Below are positions 17,444 through 27,134 of a stretch of DNA of 50,968 nt, one piece after another. A program made the position numbers and the translations under genes. How positions within the stretch are numbered: position 1 is the first letter of the stretch; each line of letters begins with the position of its first letter. The stretch spans positions 1 to 50,968 of the forward strand of contig JAFSPP010000034.1 of assembly GCA_017451425.1 (NCBI GenBank), written 5' to 3'. The notes beneath the pieces were generated by a model, which ran no database searches, had not been told where the DNA came from, and saw only the letters and a program-made list of their open reading frames with translations. This DNA comes from Clostridia bacterium (GTDB lineage Bacteria; Bacillota; Clostridia; Oscillospirales; Acutalibacteraceae).

Positions 17444-17449
17444 TGTAAA
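17425..17449. promoter_or_regulatory. Palindromic candidate operator between divergent operons
   Basis: TTTACATT-N9-AATGTAAA is a perfect 8-bp inverted repeat. It covers the -35 of the minus promoter and the upstream edge of the plus promoter, an ideal position for a repressor controlling both. The arms resemble TACA/TGTA-type operators such as those of BlaI/MecI-like regulators. No regulator gene sits next to it, so its binder is unknown. Confidence 0.5.
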
Positions 17450-17463
17450 TCCTCCACAATATA

Positions 17464-17472
17464 TGCTATAAT
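17464..17472 (+). promoter_or_regulatory. Extended -10 promoter for the zinc-ribbon/lipid operon
   Basis: TGC-TATAAT (TG at 17464-17465, -10 at 17467-17472) with a poor -35 (TGTAAA). The start codon is about 30 bp downstream. Confidence 0.5.
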
Positions 17473-17502
17473 ATTTCTACATTCATATAAGAGGTAATTG
17501 CC

Positions 17503-18372
17503 ATGAAACTTAAATGTCAATACTGCGATCACTATATTACGGACACCGATGAGCGGTGTCCGAACTGCGGAGCGCCCAACCCGTCTCTCAAGAGGAATGC
17601 GGTAAAGATACCGCAGACGATTGAAGAGCTTCAGGCCTTCGCGCAGCAGCACAATCTCCCCCTCGAGAAGATGCACTTCCATCTCGGCGAGGACTATAAA
17701 GAGCCGAAGGCCTTCGGTATCTACAAGGACGACAAGGGCAACTTTGTCGTCTACAAGAACAAGGCCGACGGCACAAGAGCCGTACGCTACGAGGGCAAGG
17801 ATGAGGCCTATGCGGTAAATGAAATTTACCAGAAGATGAAGGCCGAAATCATCGAGGAGCGCCAGTACAGCGCCGACCATCCGGTGCACAAGACAGGCTC
17901 CGGCTCGGGTAAAAACAAGCGCACCCGCAAGAGCACCACGCCTTCGATAATGAAAATCCTGGGCATAATCTTCGGTGCATACATGTCAATCGGCATAATC
18001 ATAGGCATAATTACAGCCATCTTCGCGGGCAATGTCAAGAACACCGGTTACTACAAGTATGATGACACTCTCTACTATCAGAGAAACGGCAACTGGTACT
18101 ACTACGATGAAGACTACGGTGACTGGTACGCAACCACCGTTGACGACGAACTGAACGACAACTATGATGACTACTTTGAATCATACAGTTATGATGACAG
18201 CTACGGCGGTTCAGACTACTCCTCCAGCGACAGTTACTATGACAACTACTACGACACGGACAACAACTGGGACGATGACTGGGACGATGACGACTGGGAC
18301 TACGACTCAAGCTCGGACTGGGATTCCGGCTGGGACTCAGGCTATGATTCCGACTGGGACTCCGACTGGTAA
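17503..18372 (+). CDS. Zinc-ribbon single-pass membrane protein with Asp/Tyr/Trp/Ser-rich tail
   Basis: A 289-residue protein. An N-terminal zinc ribbon (C5-x2-C8, C19-x2-C22, CPNCG) is followed by a conserved globular part (IPQTIEELQAFAQQHNLPLE, then FGIYKDDKGNFVVYKNKADG). A basic patch and one membrane helix (ILGIIFGAYMSIGIIIGII) follow at about 150-170. The last ~110 residues are a low-complexity extension of Asp, Tyr, Trp and Ser ending in WDS/SDW repeats. By the positive-inside rule the ribbon faces the cytoplasm and the tail lies outside. No function is recognised. GAGGT precedes the ATG; the FAD oxidoreductase follows by 13 bp. Confidence 0.75.
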   Translation: MKLKCQYCDHYITDTDERCPNCGAPNPSLKRNAVKIPQTIEELQAFAQQHNLPLEKMHFHLGEDYKEPKAFGIYKDDKGNFVVYKNKADGTRAVRYEGKDEAYAVNEIYQKMKAEIIEERQYSADHPVHKTGSGSGKNKRTRKSTTPSIMKILGIIFGAYMSIGIIIGIITAIFAGNVKNTGYYKYDDTLYYQRNGNWYYYDEDYGDWYATTVDDELNDNYDDYFESYSYDDSYGGSDYSSSDSYYDNYYDTDNNWDDDWDDDDWDYDSSSDWDSGWDSGYDSDWDSDW

Positions 18373-18385
18373 TACGAGGTAGCTT

Positions 18386-19732
18386 ATGTTCAAGAAAAAA
18401 CACTCGGGCAATGTAGTAATTGCCGGCATGGGCCAGGGCGGCCTTGTCGCCGCCTCATATCTGGCACTGAACGGTTACAAAGTTGATGTTTTTGAAAAGG
18501 CAAAGAAGGGCGAGGTAAGTTACCCCTGGTATGACGACATAACCTTCAATATCTTTGAAAAGGTCGGCATACCCGCTCCGCCGCGCGAGTGCTATACGCA
18601 GAAGAGCAAGTGGCTCTTCGTCTCGCCCGACGAGAAAAACTCCCTCGCGGTGCCTCCGATGCCGTCCATGGTTGAGGTCTCAGTCTCGAGGCGCGGCCTT
18701 GCCCAGCACCTCTGTGACCTCGCCGAAGGCGCGGGCTGCACCCTCCACTACGGCGAAGCCGTTGAGGAGCTCCTGCTCTCAGGCGACACGGTTGTCGGCG
18801 TAAAGACATCGAAGAAAAAATACAATGCCGATCTTGTAATTGACGCCTCGGGCCTGCACTCTAAACTTCGCAGGCAAGTGCCGAAGAAATTCGGCATACA
18901 GGCGGAGCCTGCACATGACGACCTCATGAGCGGATACCGCGCATTCTACAAGCGCCGTCCGGGATCCGCGACACCCGATCCCGAGAGCACACTCTATGTC
19001 ATGCACAAGGACGGCCCCGGCATAAGCTGGTGCAACTTAAACGACCGCGATGAGGTCGACATGCTCTGCCTGCGTATAGGCGGCATGACAAAGGACGAGT
19101 ACAGCGAGCTTGCCGCCGCACTCAAAGCCAACCACGACATGGTCTCTGACGAGGCAATCATGCCGCCCCGTCCGGTGGACGTCGGCGTAAGGTACACCAT
19201 GTCGAGGCTCGTGGCGGACGGATACGCCGCCGTAGGCGACAGCGCATTCATGACAATGCCCTTCATGGGCAGCGGCATTGAGGCCTCAATGCAGGCCGGC
19301 CGCATGCTTGCCGAGACCGTCGTAAACGGCGGAAGAGACCGCTTCACGGCGAAGAACCTCTGGAACTACCAGGTTACCTTCTTCAGGAAGCTGGGCGCGC
19401 TCTATATGGCAATAGACATCGTGAAGCGCTACGTCCTCTTCCTCGACCCGAAGACGGTAAACTGGGTCTTCGGCTGCGGCGCGGTTACATCGGAAGATAT
19501 GAAGCTCCTCTCGACAGACGAGAACAACAAGGCTTCAATCTCCCTGTTCCAAATCATAAAGAAAGTCGGTATACTGCTCTCCAGGCCGAAGCTCATAGCA
19601 GGCCTTTTAGGCGCTGTCATCCGCGCGGCACTCGGACTCTTCATGGCAATGAGACTCCCGAAGAAATACAATGAAAAAGAGATTGCCGAGTGGCAGAGAG
19701 AATATGAAAAGTGCATAAAGCACGTGAAATAA
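18386..19732 (+). CDS. FAD-dependent oxidoreductase of the geranylgeranyl reductase-like group
   Basis: A 448-residue flavoprotein. The N-terminal dinucleotide fold has GMGQGG near residues 14-19, with Glu at the end of the second strand (VDVFEKA). A DASGLHSKLRRQ motif lies in the middle and the FAD-closing GDSAFMTMPFMGSGIEA motif near residues 287-303. The C-terminus has a long helical, partly hydrophobic region (IAGLLGAVIRAALGLFMAMRLP) that may touch the membrane. Family members reduce or hydroxylate hydrophobic substrates such as isoprenoid or acyl chains. The substrate is unknown; its operon partners point to lipids (inference). Confidence 0.8.
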   Translation: MFKKKHSGNVVIAGMGQGGLVAASYLALNGYKVDVFEKAKKGEVSYPWYDDITFNIFEKVGIPAPPRECYTQKSKWLFVSPDEKNSLAVPPMPSMVEVSVSRRGLAQHLCDLAEGAGCTLHYGEAVEELLLSGDTVVGVKTSKKKYNADLVIDASGLHSKLRRQVPKKFGIQAEPAHDDLMSGYRAFYKRRPGSATPDPESTLYVMHKDGPGISWCNLNDRDEVDMLCLRIGGMTKDEYSELAAALKANHDMVSDEAIMPPRPVDVGVRYTMSRLVADGYAAVGDSAFMTMPFMGSGIEASMQAGRMLAETVVNGGRDRFTAKNLWNYQVTFFRKLGALYMAIDIVKRYVLFLDPKTVNWVFGCGAVTSEDMKLLSTDENNKASISLFQIIKKVGILLSRPKLIAGLLGAVIRAALGLFMAMRLPKKYNEKEIAEWQREYEKCIKHVK

Positions 19733-19747
19733 AAGTGAGGTAAATTT

Positions 19748-21100
19748 ATGGCTACAAAAACTGAAGATCTCGGCGCTCTCCGCGTCGGCCAGACAGTCAG
19801 GATAGGCTTCGCCTTCCTCTCAATCTGCGCATTCTGGCAGCTCTACAACAACATTGTACCGCTCATCCTTACCGGCACCTTCCACCTCGGTGAGACAATC
19901 TCCGGTGTCATCATGGCGGCGGACAATGTACTCGGTCTCTTCCTGCTTCCGCTCTTCGGAACAATCTCCGACAAGTGCAAGAGCAAGATGGGCCGCCGTA
20001 AACCCTTCGTGCTCTTCGGCACAATAGCCGCTGTTGTACTCATGGTTTTAATACCTCTCATTGACAACAGCTACTTCGCAAACCCCTCAGCCGGCAAGAA
20101 GATTCTCTTCATCGCCGTGCTCGGTGCGCTCCTTGTTGCCATGGGCACATACAGAAGCCCTGCCGTCGCCCTCATGCCCGACCTTACACCCAAGGCCAAG
20201 AGATCACAGGGTAACGCCATAATCAACCTCATGGGCGCCGTCGGCGGCATCATCTACCTCGGACTCGCCGCCGTTTTATACCCCGCTTCCAAGACTGAGG
20301 GCCTTGACCATGTAAACTACATGCTCCTCTTCCTCCTTGTCGCGGGCATAATGATAGCGGCTCTCATCATCCTCATGATCACCGTCAACGAGACCAAGGT
20401 CATGAAGGAGATGGAGGAATACGAGAAGATGCACCCCGAGGAGAACCTCGCGGTTGACGACGGCTCCGGTAACGAAGTACTTCCCGCTGCCGTAAAGAAG
20501 AGTCTCATCTTCCTTCTCTTCTCGGTAGCCCTCTGGTTTGTATCCTACAACGCGGTTGAAACCTGGTTTACAAAGTTTGCCGAGGTAACCTGGGGCAAGG
20601 GCATAGGCGGTGCCTCCACCTGCCTGCTCATTGCCAATGCAGGTGCCATCATCTCCTACATCCCCGTAGGCGTAATCTCCGGCAAGATAGGCAGAAAGAA
20701 GAGCATTCTCGGCGGTATCATCATCATGACCTGCTGCTACCTCTTCGGTCTGTGGTTCACATCCACACACGACCACTTCGCCACCCTCCTCTATGCCATC
20801 TTCGCACTGATAGGCATGGGCTGGGCCGCGATCAACGTAAACTCACTGCCCATGGTACTTGAGATGTGCAAGGGCAGCGATGTAGGTAAATTCACAGGCT
20901 ATTACTACACCTTCTCAATGACAGCTCAGACAATCACTCCGATTCTCTGCGGCTTCCTCCTTGAGCACATAGGCTACAACATCTACTTCGTATATGCTGC
21001 AGCCTTCATGATCTTCGCATTCTGCACGATGATCTTTGTAAAACACGGTGACGCAAAAGTCGGAAAGACGGGCCTTGAGGCCTTCGATGTGGATGACTGA
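19748..21100 (+). CDS. Major facilitator superfamily transporter (SLC45/GPH-like)
   Basis: A 450-residue, 12-helix MFS permease. The loop 2-3 signature (DKCKSKMGRRKPFVLFG) and the repeat in the second half (GKIGRKKSILGG) are clear. YRSPAVALMPDLTPKAKRSQGNAI resembles sugar/H+ symporters of the SLC45 or GPH type. The central loop carries charged residues (KEMEEYEKMHPEEN). The substrate cannot be read from sequence. It sits between a lipid-like oxidoreductase and a glycerophosphodiesterase, so it may carry a glycerol-phosphodiester or a sugar head-group product (inference). GAGGT precedes the ATG. Confidence 0.85.
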   Translation: MATKTEDLGALRVGQTVRIGFAFLSICAFWQLYNNIVPLILTGTFHLGETISGVIMAADNVLGLFLLPLFGTISDKCKSKMGRRKPFVLFGTIAAVVLMVLIPLIDNSYFANPSAGKKILFIAVLGALLVAMGTYRSPAVALMPDLTPKAKRSQGNAIINLMGAVGGIIYLGLAAVLYPASKTEGLDHVNYMLLFLLVAGIMIAALIILMITVNETKVMKEMEEYEKMHPEENLAVDDGSGNEVLPAAVKKSLIFLLFSVALWFVSYNAVETWFTKFAEVTWGKGIGGASTCLLIANAGAIISYIPVGVISGKIGRKKSILGGIIIMTCCYLFGLWFTSTHDHFATLLYAIFALIGMGWAAINVNSLPMVLEMCKGSDVGKFTGYYYTFSMTAQTITPILCGFLLEHIGYNIYFVYAAAFMIFAFCTMIFVKHGDAKVGKTGLEAFDVDD

Positions 21101-21101
21101 T

Positions 21102-21899
21102 ATGACTGACACTAAAATCTGGGCTCATCGCGGTGCTTCGGGCTATGCTCCCGAGAACACGATGATATCCTTTAAAAAAGCCCTCGAGATGGGTGCCGAC
21201 GGCATCGAACTCGACATACAGCTTACAAAAGACGGTGAGATGGTCGTCATACATGACGAGACCGTGGACCGTACGTCGAACGGCCGGGGCTGGGTCAAAG
21301 ACCTGACCCTTTCCGAACTGCGCGCTTTGAGTTTCAACTATCAAAACGGCGCATTCGGCTTTGACCCCAAGGCCGCCGACCGTGAACCGGTCCCGGTCTA
21401 TCCGGAATACGGAAAGGTTGAAATCCCTACAATGGAAGAGGTCCTGAAACTCTGGTGTGACACTGACAAAACCATCGACATAGAGATTAAAACCGGCATA
21501 GTCTTCTACGAGGACATAGAGAGAAAAATCCTCGAACTCGTAAAGAAATACGGCATGGAGGACAGGGTCTGCTACTCCTCCTTCAACCACTCCACTATGC
21601 TGAAGATAAAGGAGCTCAATCCCGAGGCACAGTGCGGTTTCCTCTATGCCGACGGCCCGCTTGAGATGCCGGAATACGCGAAAAAATACGGCATGGATTC
21701 CGTAAATCCCGCCATATACAACCTTCAGTATCCGGATTTCATAAAGCAGTGCAAGGAGCGCGGCCTTAAAATCTATCCCTGGACCGTAAACGAGTCCGAG
21801 CACATGGGAATGTGCTTCAAAATGGGCGTGGATGCCCTAATCACCAACTATCCCGATGTCGCAAGACAGGTAATGGAGAAGGTACAAAATGAGAACTGA
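21102..21899 (+). CDS. Glycerophosphodiester phosphodiesterase
   Basis: A GDPD-fold enzyme of 265 residues from ATG 21102; ATG 21093 is a close alternative overlapping the MFS gene. It hydrolyses deacylated phospholipids to glycerol-3-phosphate and an alcohol. Catalytic motifs are present: HRGASGYAPENT (His, then Glu), GADGIELDIQLTKDG (metal-binding Glu and Asp) and VVIHDETVDRTS (second His). No signal peptide is seen, so it is cytoplasmic, which implies imported substrate. It starts one base after the MFS stop and overlaps the following hydrolase by 11 bp. Confidence 0.93.
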   Translation: MTDTKIWAHRGASGYAPENTMISFKKALEMGADGIELDIQLTKDGEMVVIHDETVDRTSNGRGWVKDLTLSELRALSFNYQNGAFGFDPKAADREPVPVYPEYGKVEIPTMEEVLKLWCDTDKTIDIEIKTGIVFYEDIERKILELVKKYGMEDRVCYSSFNHSTMLKIKELNPEAQCGFLYADGPLEMPEYAKKYGMDSVNPAIYNLQYPDFIKQCKERGLKIYPWTVNESEHMGMCFKMGVDALITNYPDVARQVMEKVQNEN

Positions 21900-22860
21900 G
21901 CTTTTCGGCGAAGAAAACTTTGAAGAAAAAATGCAGACCGCGGTAAAGCCCTGGCTTGCCGCCACTGTCAGAGACGGTTATTTCACCGCATCTGACGGTG
22001 CAAAACTCCATTACCATTTCGCCATCCCCGAAAACGCCAAAGCCGCAATAATCCTCGTTCACGGCTACTGCGAATTCTACGGAAAATACCACGAACTCTC
22101 ATACTATCTCTTCAATGAAGGCTACGCATTTTTCTTCATGGAACAGCGCGGATACGGCTACTCCCACAGGGATGCCAGGCGAAAGGACTTCGTATACATC
22201 GACTCATTCGACACATATGCAAAGGACCTCAAGGAGTTCTTTGACAATGTGGTAAACAAGGAAGCACCTGACCTTAAAAAATTCATCCTGTCCCACTCAA
22301 TGGGCGGTGCGGTCACAACCACCTTCCTTGAGCAATACGGCAAAGAGATAAACATAACCGCTGCGGTCCTCTGCTCTCCCCTCATAAAGATGGAGACCAA
22401 AGGTATTCCCGCAGCACCGATTATTGCTTACCTCTCCCTGATGATTCTCCTCGGGAAGAAGTACGCCCCCTTCACCAAGAAGGACGGCTTCAACCCTGTT
22501 GAGAACTTCCCCGCCTCCGGCACGCTCTCCGCGGTGCGGTACCACTACCTCTTCGAGCAGCGCCTCAACGACGAAAACTTCCGCACCTGGTCCGCCACCT
22601 ACGGCTGGTCAAAAGCCGCCCTCAAAGGTACCCGGAAACTTCAGAAACACCTCGGGGAAATCCAGACCGACCTTCTCCTCCTCACCGCAGGCAGAGAAAA
22701 CCAGGTCAGCCCCAAGGGCTTTGACCTTCTCATAAAGAAGGCACCCAATATAACAGCCCTTCACTTCCCCGGCTCCAAACACGAAATCTTCAACTCCACA
22801 GACGAAGACCGCGAACGCTTCTACACTGAAGTCTTCAACTTCTTCGAAGAACACTTATAA
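21889..22860 (+). CDS. Alpha/beta hydrolase, monoacylglycerol lipase/lysophospholipase family
   Basis: A 323-residue serine hydrolase. Oxyanion motif ILVHGYCEFYGKY, second motif FMEQRGYGYSHR and nucleophile elbow LSHSMGGAV fit the PldB/monoglyceride lipase family. The acid and histidine are probably in the C-terminal LLTAGRENQVSP and FPGSKHEIFNS segments. It has no signal peptide and is probably cytoplasmic. It overlaps the GDPD gene by 11 bp with GGAGAAGG upstream, so translation is coupled. Together they could strip acyl chains and head groups from phospholipids. A strong terminator follows. Confidence 0.88.
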   Translation: MRTELFGEENFEEKMQTAVKPWLAATVRDGYFTASDGAKLHYHFAIPENAKAAIILVHGYCEFYGKYHELSYYLFNEGYAFFFMEQRGYGYSHRDARRKDFVYIDSFDTYAKDLKEFFDNVVNKEAPDLKKFILSHSMGGAVTTTFLEQYGKEINITAAVLCSPLIKMETKGIPAAPIIAYLSLMILLGKKYAPFTKKDGFNPVENFPASGTLSAVRYHYLFEQRLNDENFRTWSATYGWSKAALKGTRKLQKHLGEIQTDLLLLTAGRENQVSPKGFDLLIKKAPNITALHFPGSKHEIFNSTDEDRERFYTEVFNFFEEHL

Positions 22861-22868
22861 GCAAAAAA

Positions 22869-22897
22869 GACCTCTTACGACTGTAAGAGGTCTTTTT
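22869..22897 (+). terminator. Convergent bidirectional terminator (lipid operon / argH)
   Basis: Stem GACCTCTTAC / GTAAGAGGTC with loop GACT, A6 before and T5 after. Genes on both strands end here. Confidence 0.93.
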
Positions 22898-22904
22898 ATT
22901 TTGC

Positions 22905-24209
22905 TTATTTCCTGTTTTTGACGCAGGTTTCAAGGTTTATTGCGTCATAGACGTCTTTGTCAAAGAGGTCGCAGACTTCCCTGTACTTCTCAAGGGGAAG
23001 GGTTTCAAGGGTCTGATCTGTCTTGATACAGAGGGCGACGAGTTCGCCGGTGGCTTTGTAGGCATCCCTGAAGGGGAGGCCTTTTTTGGTGAGGTAGTCG
23101 GCGCAGTCGGTGGCGTTTATAAAGCCCTTGGCTGCGGCGTTTCTCATGTTTTCCTTGTTAACCGTCATTGTGGCGAGCATGGGGGTGAAGGCGGTGAGGC
23201 ACATCTCGACTGTGTCAAAGGCGTCAAAGATGGCTTCCTTGTCCTCCTGCATGTCCTTGTTGTATGCGAGGGGGAGGCCCTTCATGACGGTGAGGAGAGT
23301 CAAAAGGTCGCCGAAGACACGGCCGGACTTGCCGCGGACGAGTTCGGGAATGTCCGGATTCTTCTTCTGCGGCATTATCGACGAGCCGGTCGAATAGGCG
23401 TCATCGAGCTCGACGAACTTGAACTCCCACGAGCACCAGAGAATAATCTCCTCGGAAAACCTTGAAAGATGCATCATTATTATGCTTAAGGCATTTGCGA
23501 GTTCAATACAGAAGTCCCTGTCGGAGACCGCGTCAAGAGTGTTCTCGCAGATGCCGTCAAAGTCGAGTGCCTTTGCGACAAGCATTCTGTCAGTCGGGTA
23601 AGTTGTACCCGCGAGGGCGCCCGCTCCGAGCGGTGAGAAGTTCATCCTCTTCTTGGCATCGTTTAAGCGGTCGAGATCCCTTCTGAACATCTCGCTGTAT
23701 GCACCGAGATGCTTTTTGAAGGTTATCGGCTGCGCTCTCTGGAGATGGGTGTAGCCGGGCATGATTGTGTTTTCATGCTCATCTGCCTTCTTATTTATTG
23801 TATTTATGAGATTTTCGAGGAGGACCTGAACTTTTTCAGTCTCCTTCCTCAGGGTGAGACGGATATCAAGGGCAACCTGGTCGTTTCTGGACCTGCCTGT
23901 GTGCAGTTTCTTGCCTGCATCGCCTATTCTCTTTGTGAGTTCCGCCTCAACGAAGGTATGAATGTCTTCGGCGGAAGGGTCGATTTCAAGCTTTCCGCTG
24001 TCTATGTCGGAGAGAATGCCCTCAAGACCGGCGAGAATCTCCGCACCGTCAGCCTTGTCGATTATTCCCTGTGCTACGAGCATGGTCGCATGCGCCATAC
24101 TGCCCATGATGTCCTCGTTATACATCCTTTTGTCGAAGGATATTGAGGAGTTGAAATCGTTCGTCTCCTTCGCGATTTCCTTTTCAAACCGTCCTGTCCA
24201 GAGTTTCAT
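22905..24209 (-). CDS. argH: Argininosuccinate lyase
   Basis: A 434-residue enzyme of the fumarase/aspartase superfamily that splits argininosuccinate into arginine and fumarate, the last step of arginine synthesis. The start KLWTGRFEKEIAKETNDFN, HTGRSRNDQVALD, GYTHLQRAQPITF and the signature GSSIMPQKKNPDIPELVRG are all present. The last carries the catalytic serine. It is slightly shorter than the usual ~460 residues at the C-terminus. argG is not adjacent. A near-consensus ARG box upstream suggests arginine repression. Confidence 0.97.
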   Translation of the reverse strand: MKLWTGRFEKEIAKETNDFNSSISFDKRMYNEDIMGSMAHATMLVAQGIIDKADGAEILAGLEGILSDIDSGKLEIDPSAEDIHTFVEAELTKRIGDAGKKLHTGRSRNDQVALDIRLTLRKETEKVQVLLENLINTINKKADEHENTIMPGYTHLQRAQPITFKKHLGAYSEMFRRDLDRLNDAKKRMNFSPLGAGALAGTTYPTDRMLVAKALDFDGICENTLDAVSDRDFCIELANALSIIMMHLSRFSEEIILWCSWEFKFVELDDAYSTGSSIMPQKKNPDIPELVRGKSGRVFGDLLTLLTVMKGLPLAYNKDMQEDKEAIFDAFDTVEMCLTAFTPMLATMTVNKENMRNAAAKGFINATDCADYLTKKGLPFRDAYKATGELVALCIKTDQTLETLPLEKYREVCDLFDKDVYDAINLETCVKNRK

Positions 24210-24251
24210 AAAATCTCAGTCCTTTGTGTTTCCTCGGTAATATTTAACGTA

Positions 24252-24280
24252 ATTATATGCATATGAGTGCATAAAGTCAA
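24252..24280 (-). promoter_or_regulatory. Promoter for argH
   Basis: Minus strand TTGACT (24280-24275), 17-nt spacer, perfect TATAAT (24257-24252), about 43 bp before argH. TGCATA/TATGCA motifs cluster through and upstream of it. Confidence 0.8.
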
Positions 24281-24295
24281 GAAAATATGCAGAAT

Positions 24296-24313
24296 TTTGC
24301 ATAAAAATTCATA
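24296..24313. promoter_or_regulatory. Candidate ARG box upstream of argH
   Basis: TTTGCATAAAAATTCATA matches the 18-bp ArgR/AhrC consensus (WNTGAATWWWWATTCANW) at all fixed positions but one. It lies just upstream of the argH -35. Other imperfect TGCATA repeats at 24258-24290 could be weaker half sites. Confidence 0.5.
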
Positions 24314-24332
24314 TCACAAACAATGTATTCTG

Positions 24333-24353
24333 TGGTATACTATAGTGTATACT
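24333..24353 (+). promoter_or_regulatory. Possible secA promoter region
   Basis: Two TATACT hexamers (24336-24341, with TGG in front making an extended -10, and 24348-24353) lie 40-57 bp before secA. The -35 sequences are weak. Confidence 0.4.
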
Positions 24354-24392
24354 ATTTGTTAGTCTATTTTAAAAGGAGCATTAAGTCAACCA

Positions 24393-27131
24393 ATGGGACT
24401 TTTTTCCGGAATATTCGGTGATTATTCATCGAAGCAGATTAAAAAAATCAATCCTATCAAGGATAAGGTGCTGGCCCTTGAGGATCAGTACCGCGCAATG
24501 AGCGATGAGGAGCTCAAGGCGGTCACTCCCGCCCTTAAAGCCCGTCTCGCCAACGGAGAGACGCTCGACGACATTCTACCTGAGGCTTTTGCCGCGTGTA
24601 TTGAAGCCTCGGACCGTGTCCTCGGCATGCGCCACTACCCCGTACAGATTATCGGCGGTATCATCCTTCACAACGGCGGTATTTCAGAGATGAAGACCGG
24701 TGAAGGTAAGACACTCGTCGCCACCCTGCCTGCCTATCTGAATGCGCTCGCGGGCGAGGGCGTACACATTGTAACAGTCAACGACTACCTCGCCCGCCGC
24801 GACTCCGAGTGGATGGGCAAGGTCTACCGTTTCCTCGGTCTCGAGGTCGGTCTTATTGTCAACGGCCTTGACAACGAGGAGCGTAAAAAGGCTTACAATG
24901 CGGACATCACCTATGGTACGAACAACGAATTCGGTTTCGACTACCTCCGTGACAACATGGTCTCCTACAAGAAGGACAAGGTACAGAGACCCCCGAACTA
25001 CGCCATCGTCGACGAGGTCGACTCAATCCTCATAGATGAGGCCAGAACACCCCTCATCATCTCCGGCATGGGCTCAGAGTCAACCGAGCTCTACAAGCTT
25101 GCAGACAACTTCGTAAAGACGCTCACCATGACCAAGATCAAGGAGCAGAACGACAAGCAGGAGTACGAAGATTCAGGTGACGGTGACTATATCGTCGATG
25201 AGAAGGCCAAGACGGCCACACTCGCTCAGAGCGGTGTCGCCAAGGCTGAGGCCTACTTCAATGTTGAAAACCTGATGGATGCCGAAAACTCGACCATCCT
25301 TCATCACATAAACCAGGCAATCAAGGCCCACGGTGTAATGCATCGCGACGTAGACTATGTCGTAAAAGACGGTGAAGTCTTAATCGTCGACGAGTTCACC
25401 GGCCGTATCATGCTCGGCCGCCGTTACAACGAAGGTCTCCACCAGGCGATTGAGGCCAAGGAGCACGTAAATGTCCGCAGAGAGTCCAAGACCCTCGCCA
25501 CAATCACCTTCCAGAACTACTTCCGTCTCTACAAGAAACTTGCCGGTATGACCGGTACCGCCATGACAGAGGCTGACGAGTTCTCTGAAATCTACGGCCT
25601 CTTCCCGGTTGAAGTACCGACGAACAAGCCGATGATCCGTATTGACAACCCGGATGTCATCTACAAGACCGAGGCCGCGAAGTTCAATGCGGTAATAGAC
25701 CGTATCATAGAGTGCCACGAGAAGGGCCAGCCCGTCCTCGTAGGTACGGTAAATATCGAGAAGTCTGAACTTCTCTCCAAGCTGCTTAAAAAGCGCGGCA
25801 TAAAGCACGAAGTGCTCAACGCGAAGAACCATGAGCGCGAAGCTGAAATTATAGCCCAGGCCGGTAAATACGGTTCCGTCACGATAGCGACGAACATGGC
25901 CGGCCGTGGTACCGATATCATGCTCGGCGGTAACCCCGAATTCCTCGCGAAGGCCAAGCTTCGCGCCAAGGGCTACACCGACGAGGTCATAGCCGAAGCC
26001 ACCGGCTTCGCGTCCACAGACAACGAGGAGATCCTCGCGGCGCGTGCCGACTTCGCTGAATTCGAATCCGCATTCAAGGAAGAAATAAAGGACGAAGCCG
26101 AAAAGGTAAAGGCCGCGGGCGGCCTCTACATCGTCGGTACGGAGCGCCACGAGGCACGCCGAATCGACAACCAGCTGCGCGGCCGTTCAGGTCGTCAGGG
26201 CGACCCCGGTGAGTCCCAGTTCTTCCTCTCAATGGAGGACGACCTGCTCCGTCTCTTCGGCGGCGACCGCATGTACAGAATCATGGAGGCCATGAATATC
26301 GACGAAAACCTGCCGATAGAGGTCAAACTGATTTCCAACACCGTCGAATCCGCTCAGAAGAAACTCGAGTCACAGAACTACGCTATACGTAAACACGTAC
26401 TCCAGTACGACGATGTCATGAACAACCAGCGTGAGATTATCTACGGCCAGCGTGACCAGGTGCTCGAGGAGATGGATCTCCGCGACAAGATTATGGAAAT
26501 GTTCGACGAGACGGTCGAATCGAATGTCGGCCTCTACTGTCCGAAATCACAGGACCGTGCGGACTGGAACCTTGCGGGTCTGCGCGAATACTATATGGGA
26601 TGGATTCTCAAGCCGGACGATTCCTTCAAGGACATGAGTTCGGAAGAGATATCCGAATTCCTCTTAAAGCGCGGCCACGAGATTTACGACCAGCGCGAGA
26701 AAAAATTCGGTTCGGAACTCATGCGTCAGCTCGAGCGTATGGCATTGCTTCGCAATGTTGATATGAATTGGATGGACCACATCGACGCCATGGAAGAACT
26801 CAAGAAGGGCATCGGCCTGCGCGCATACGCGCAGCAGGATCCCGTCGTAATGTTCAAGTTTGAAAGCTTTGATATGTTTGACGAGATGACCGCAGCCATC
26901 CGTGAAAACACCGTCCGCCAGCTCTTCACCGTCCGCGTCACAAAGAACGAGGAAGTCAAGCGCGAACAGGTAGCGAAAGTCACAGGCGCCTCCGGCGCAG
27001 GTGACGGCACTGAGGCAAAACGCCCTGTCGTCCGCAAAGGCAACAAGGTCGGTCCCAACGACCCCTGCCCCTGCGGTTCCGGCAAGAAATACAAAAAATG
27101 CTGTATGTTAAAGGACAACGCTGAAAAATAA
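24393..27131 (+). CDS. secA: Protein translocase ATPase SecA
   Basis: This 912-residue motor pushes preproteins through SecYEG. Walker [15 protein letters not shown] is at about 100-113, [19 protein letters not shown] is present, and the second ATPase half has [17 protein letters not shown] and [14 protein letters not shown] helical scaffold domain follows. The C-terminus ends in the zinc/SecB-type motif [13 protein letters not shown]. Length is between the B. subtilis and E. coli proteins. AAAGGAG lies about 14 nt before the ATG, longer than usual. A GGDEF gene starts 3 nt after the stop. Confidence 0.98.
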   Translation: MGLFSGIFGDYSSKQIKKINPIKDKVLALEDQYRAMSDEELKAVTPALKARLANGETLDDILPEAFAACIEASDRVLGMRHYPVQIIGGIILHNGGISEMKTGEGKTLVATLPAYLNALAGEGVHIVTVNDYLARRDSEWMGKVYRFLGLEVGLIVNGLDNEERKKAYNADITYGTNNEFGFDYLRDNMVSYKKDKVQRPPNYAIVDEVDSILIDEARTPLIISGMGSESTELYKLADNFVKTLTMTKIKEQNDKQEYEDSGDGDYIVDEKAKTATLAQSGVAKAEAYFNVENLMDAENSTILHHINQAIKAHGVMHRDVDYVVKDGEVLIVDEFTGRIMLGRRYNEGLHQAIEAKEHVNVRRESKTLATITFQNYFRLYKKLAGMTGTAMTEADEFSEIYGLFPVEVPTNKPMIRIDNPDVIYKTEAAKFNAVIDRIIECHEKGQPVLVGTVNIEKSELLSKLLKKRGIKHEVLNAKNHEREAEIIAQAGKYGSVTIATNMAGRGTDIMLGGNPEFLAKAKLRAKGYTDEVIAEATGFASTDNEEILAARADFAEFESAFKEEIKDEAEKVKAAGGLYIVGTERHEARRIDNQLRGRSGRQGDPGESQFFLSMEDDLLRLFGGDRMYRIMEAMNIDENLPIEVKLISNTVESAQKKLESQNYAIRKHVLQYDDVMNNQREIIYGQRDQVLEEMDLRDKIMEMFDETVESNVGLYCPKSQDRADWNLAGLREYYMGWILKPDDSFKDMSSEEISEFLLKRGHEIYDQREKKFGSELMRQLERMALLRNVDMNWMDHIDAMEELKKGIGLRAYAQQDPVVMFKFESFDMFDEMTAAIRENTVRQLFTVRVTKNEEVKREQVAKVTGASGAGDGTEAKRPVVRKGNKVGPNDPCPCGSGKKYKKCCMLKDNAEK

Positions 27132-27134
27132 CCA

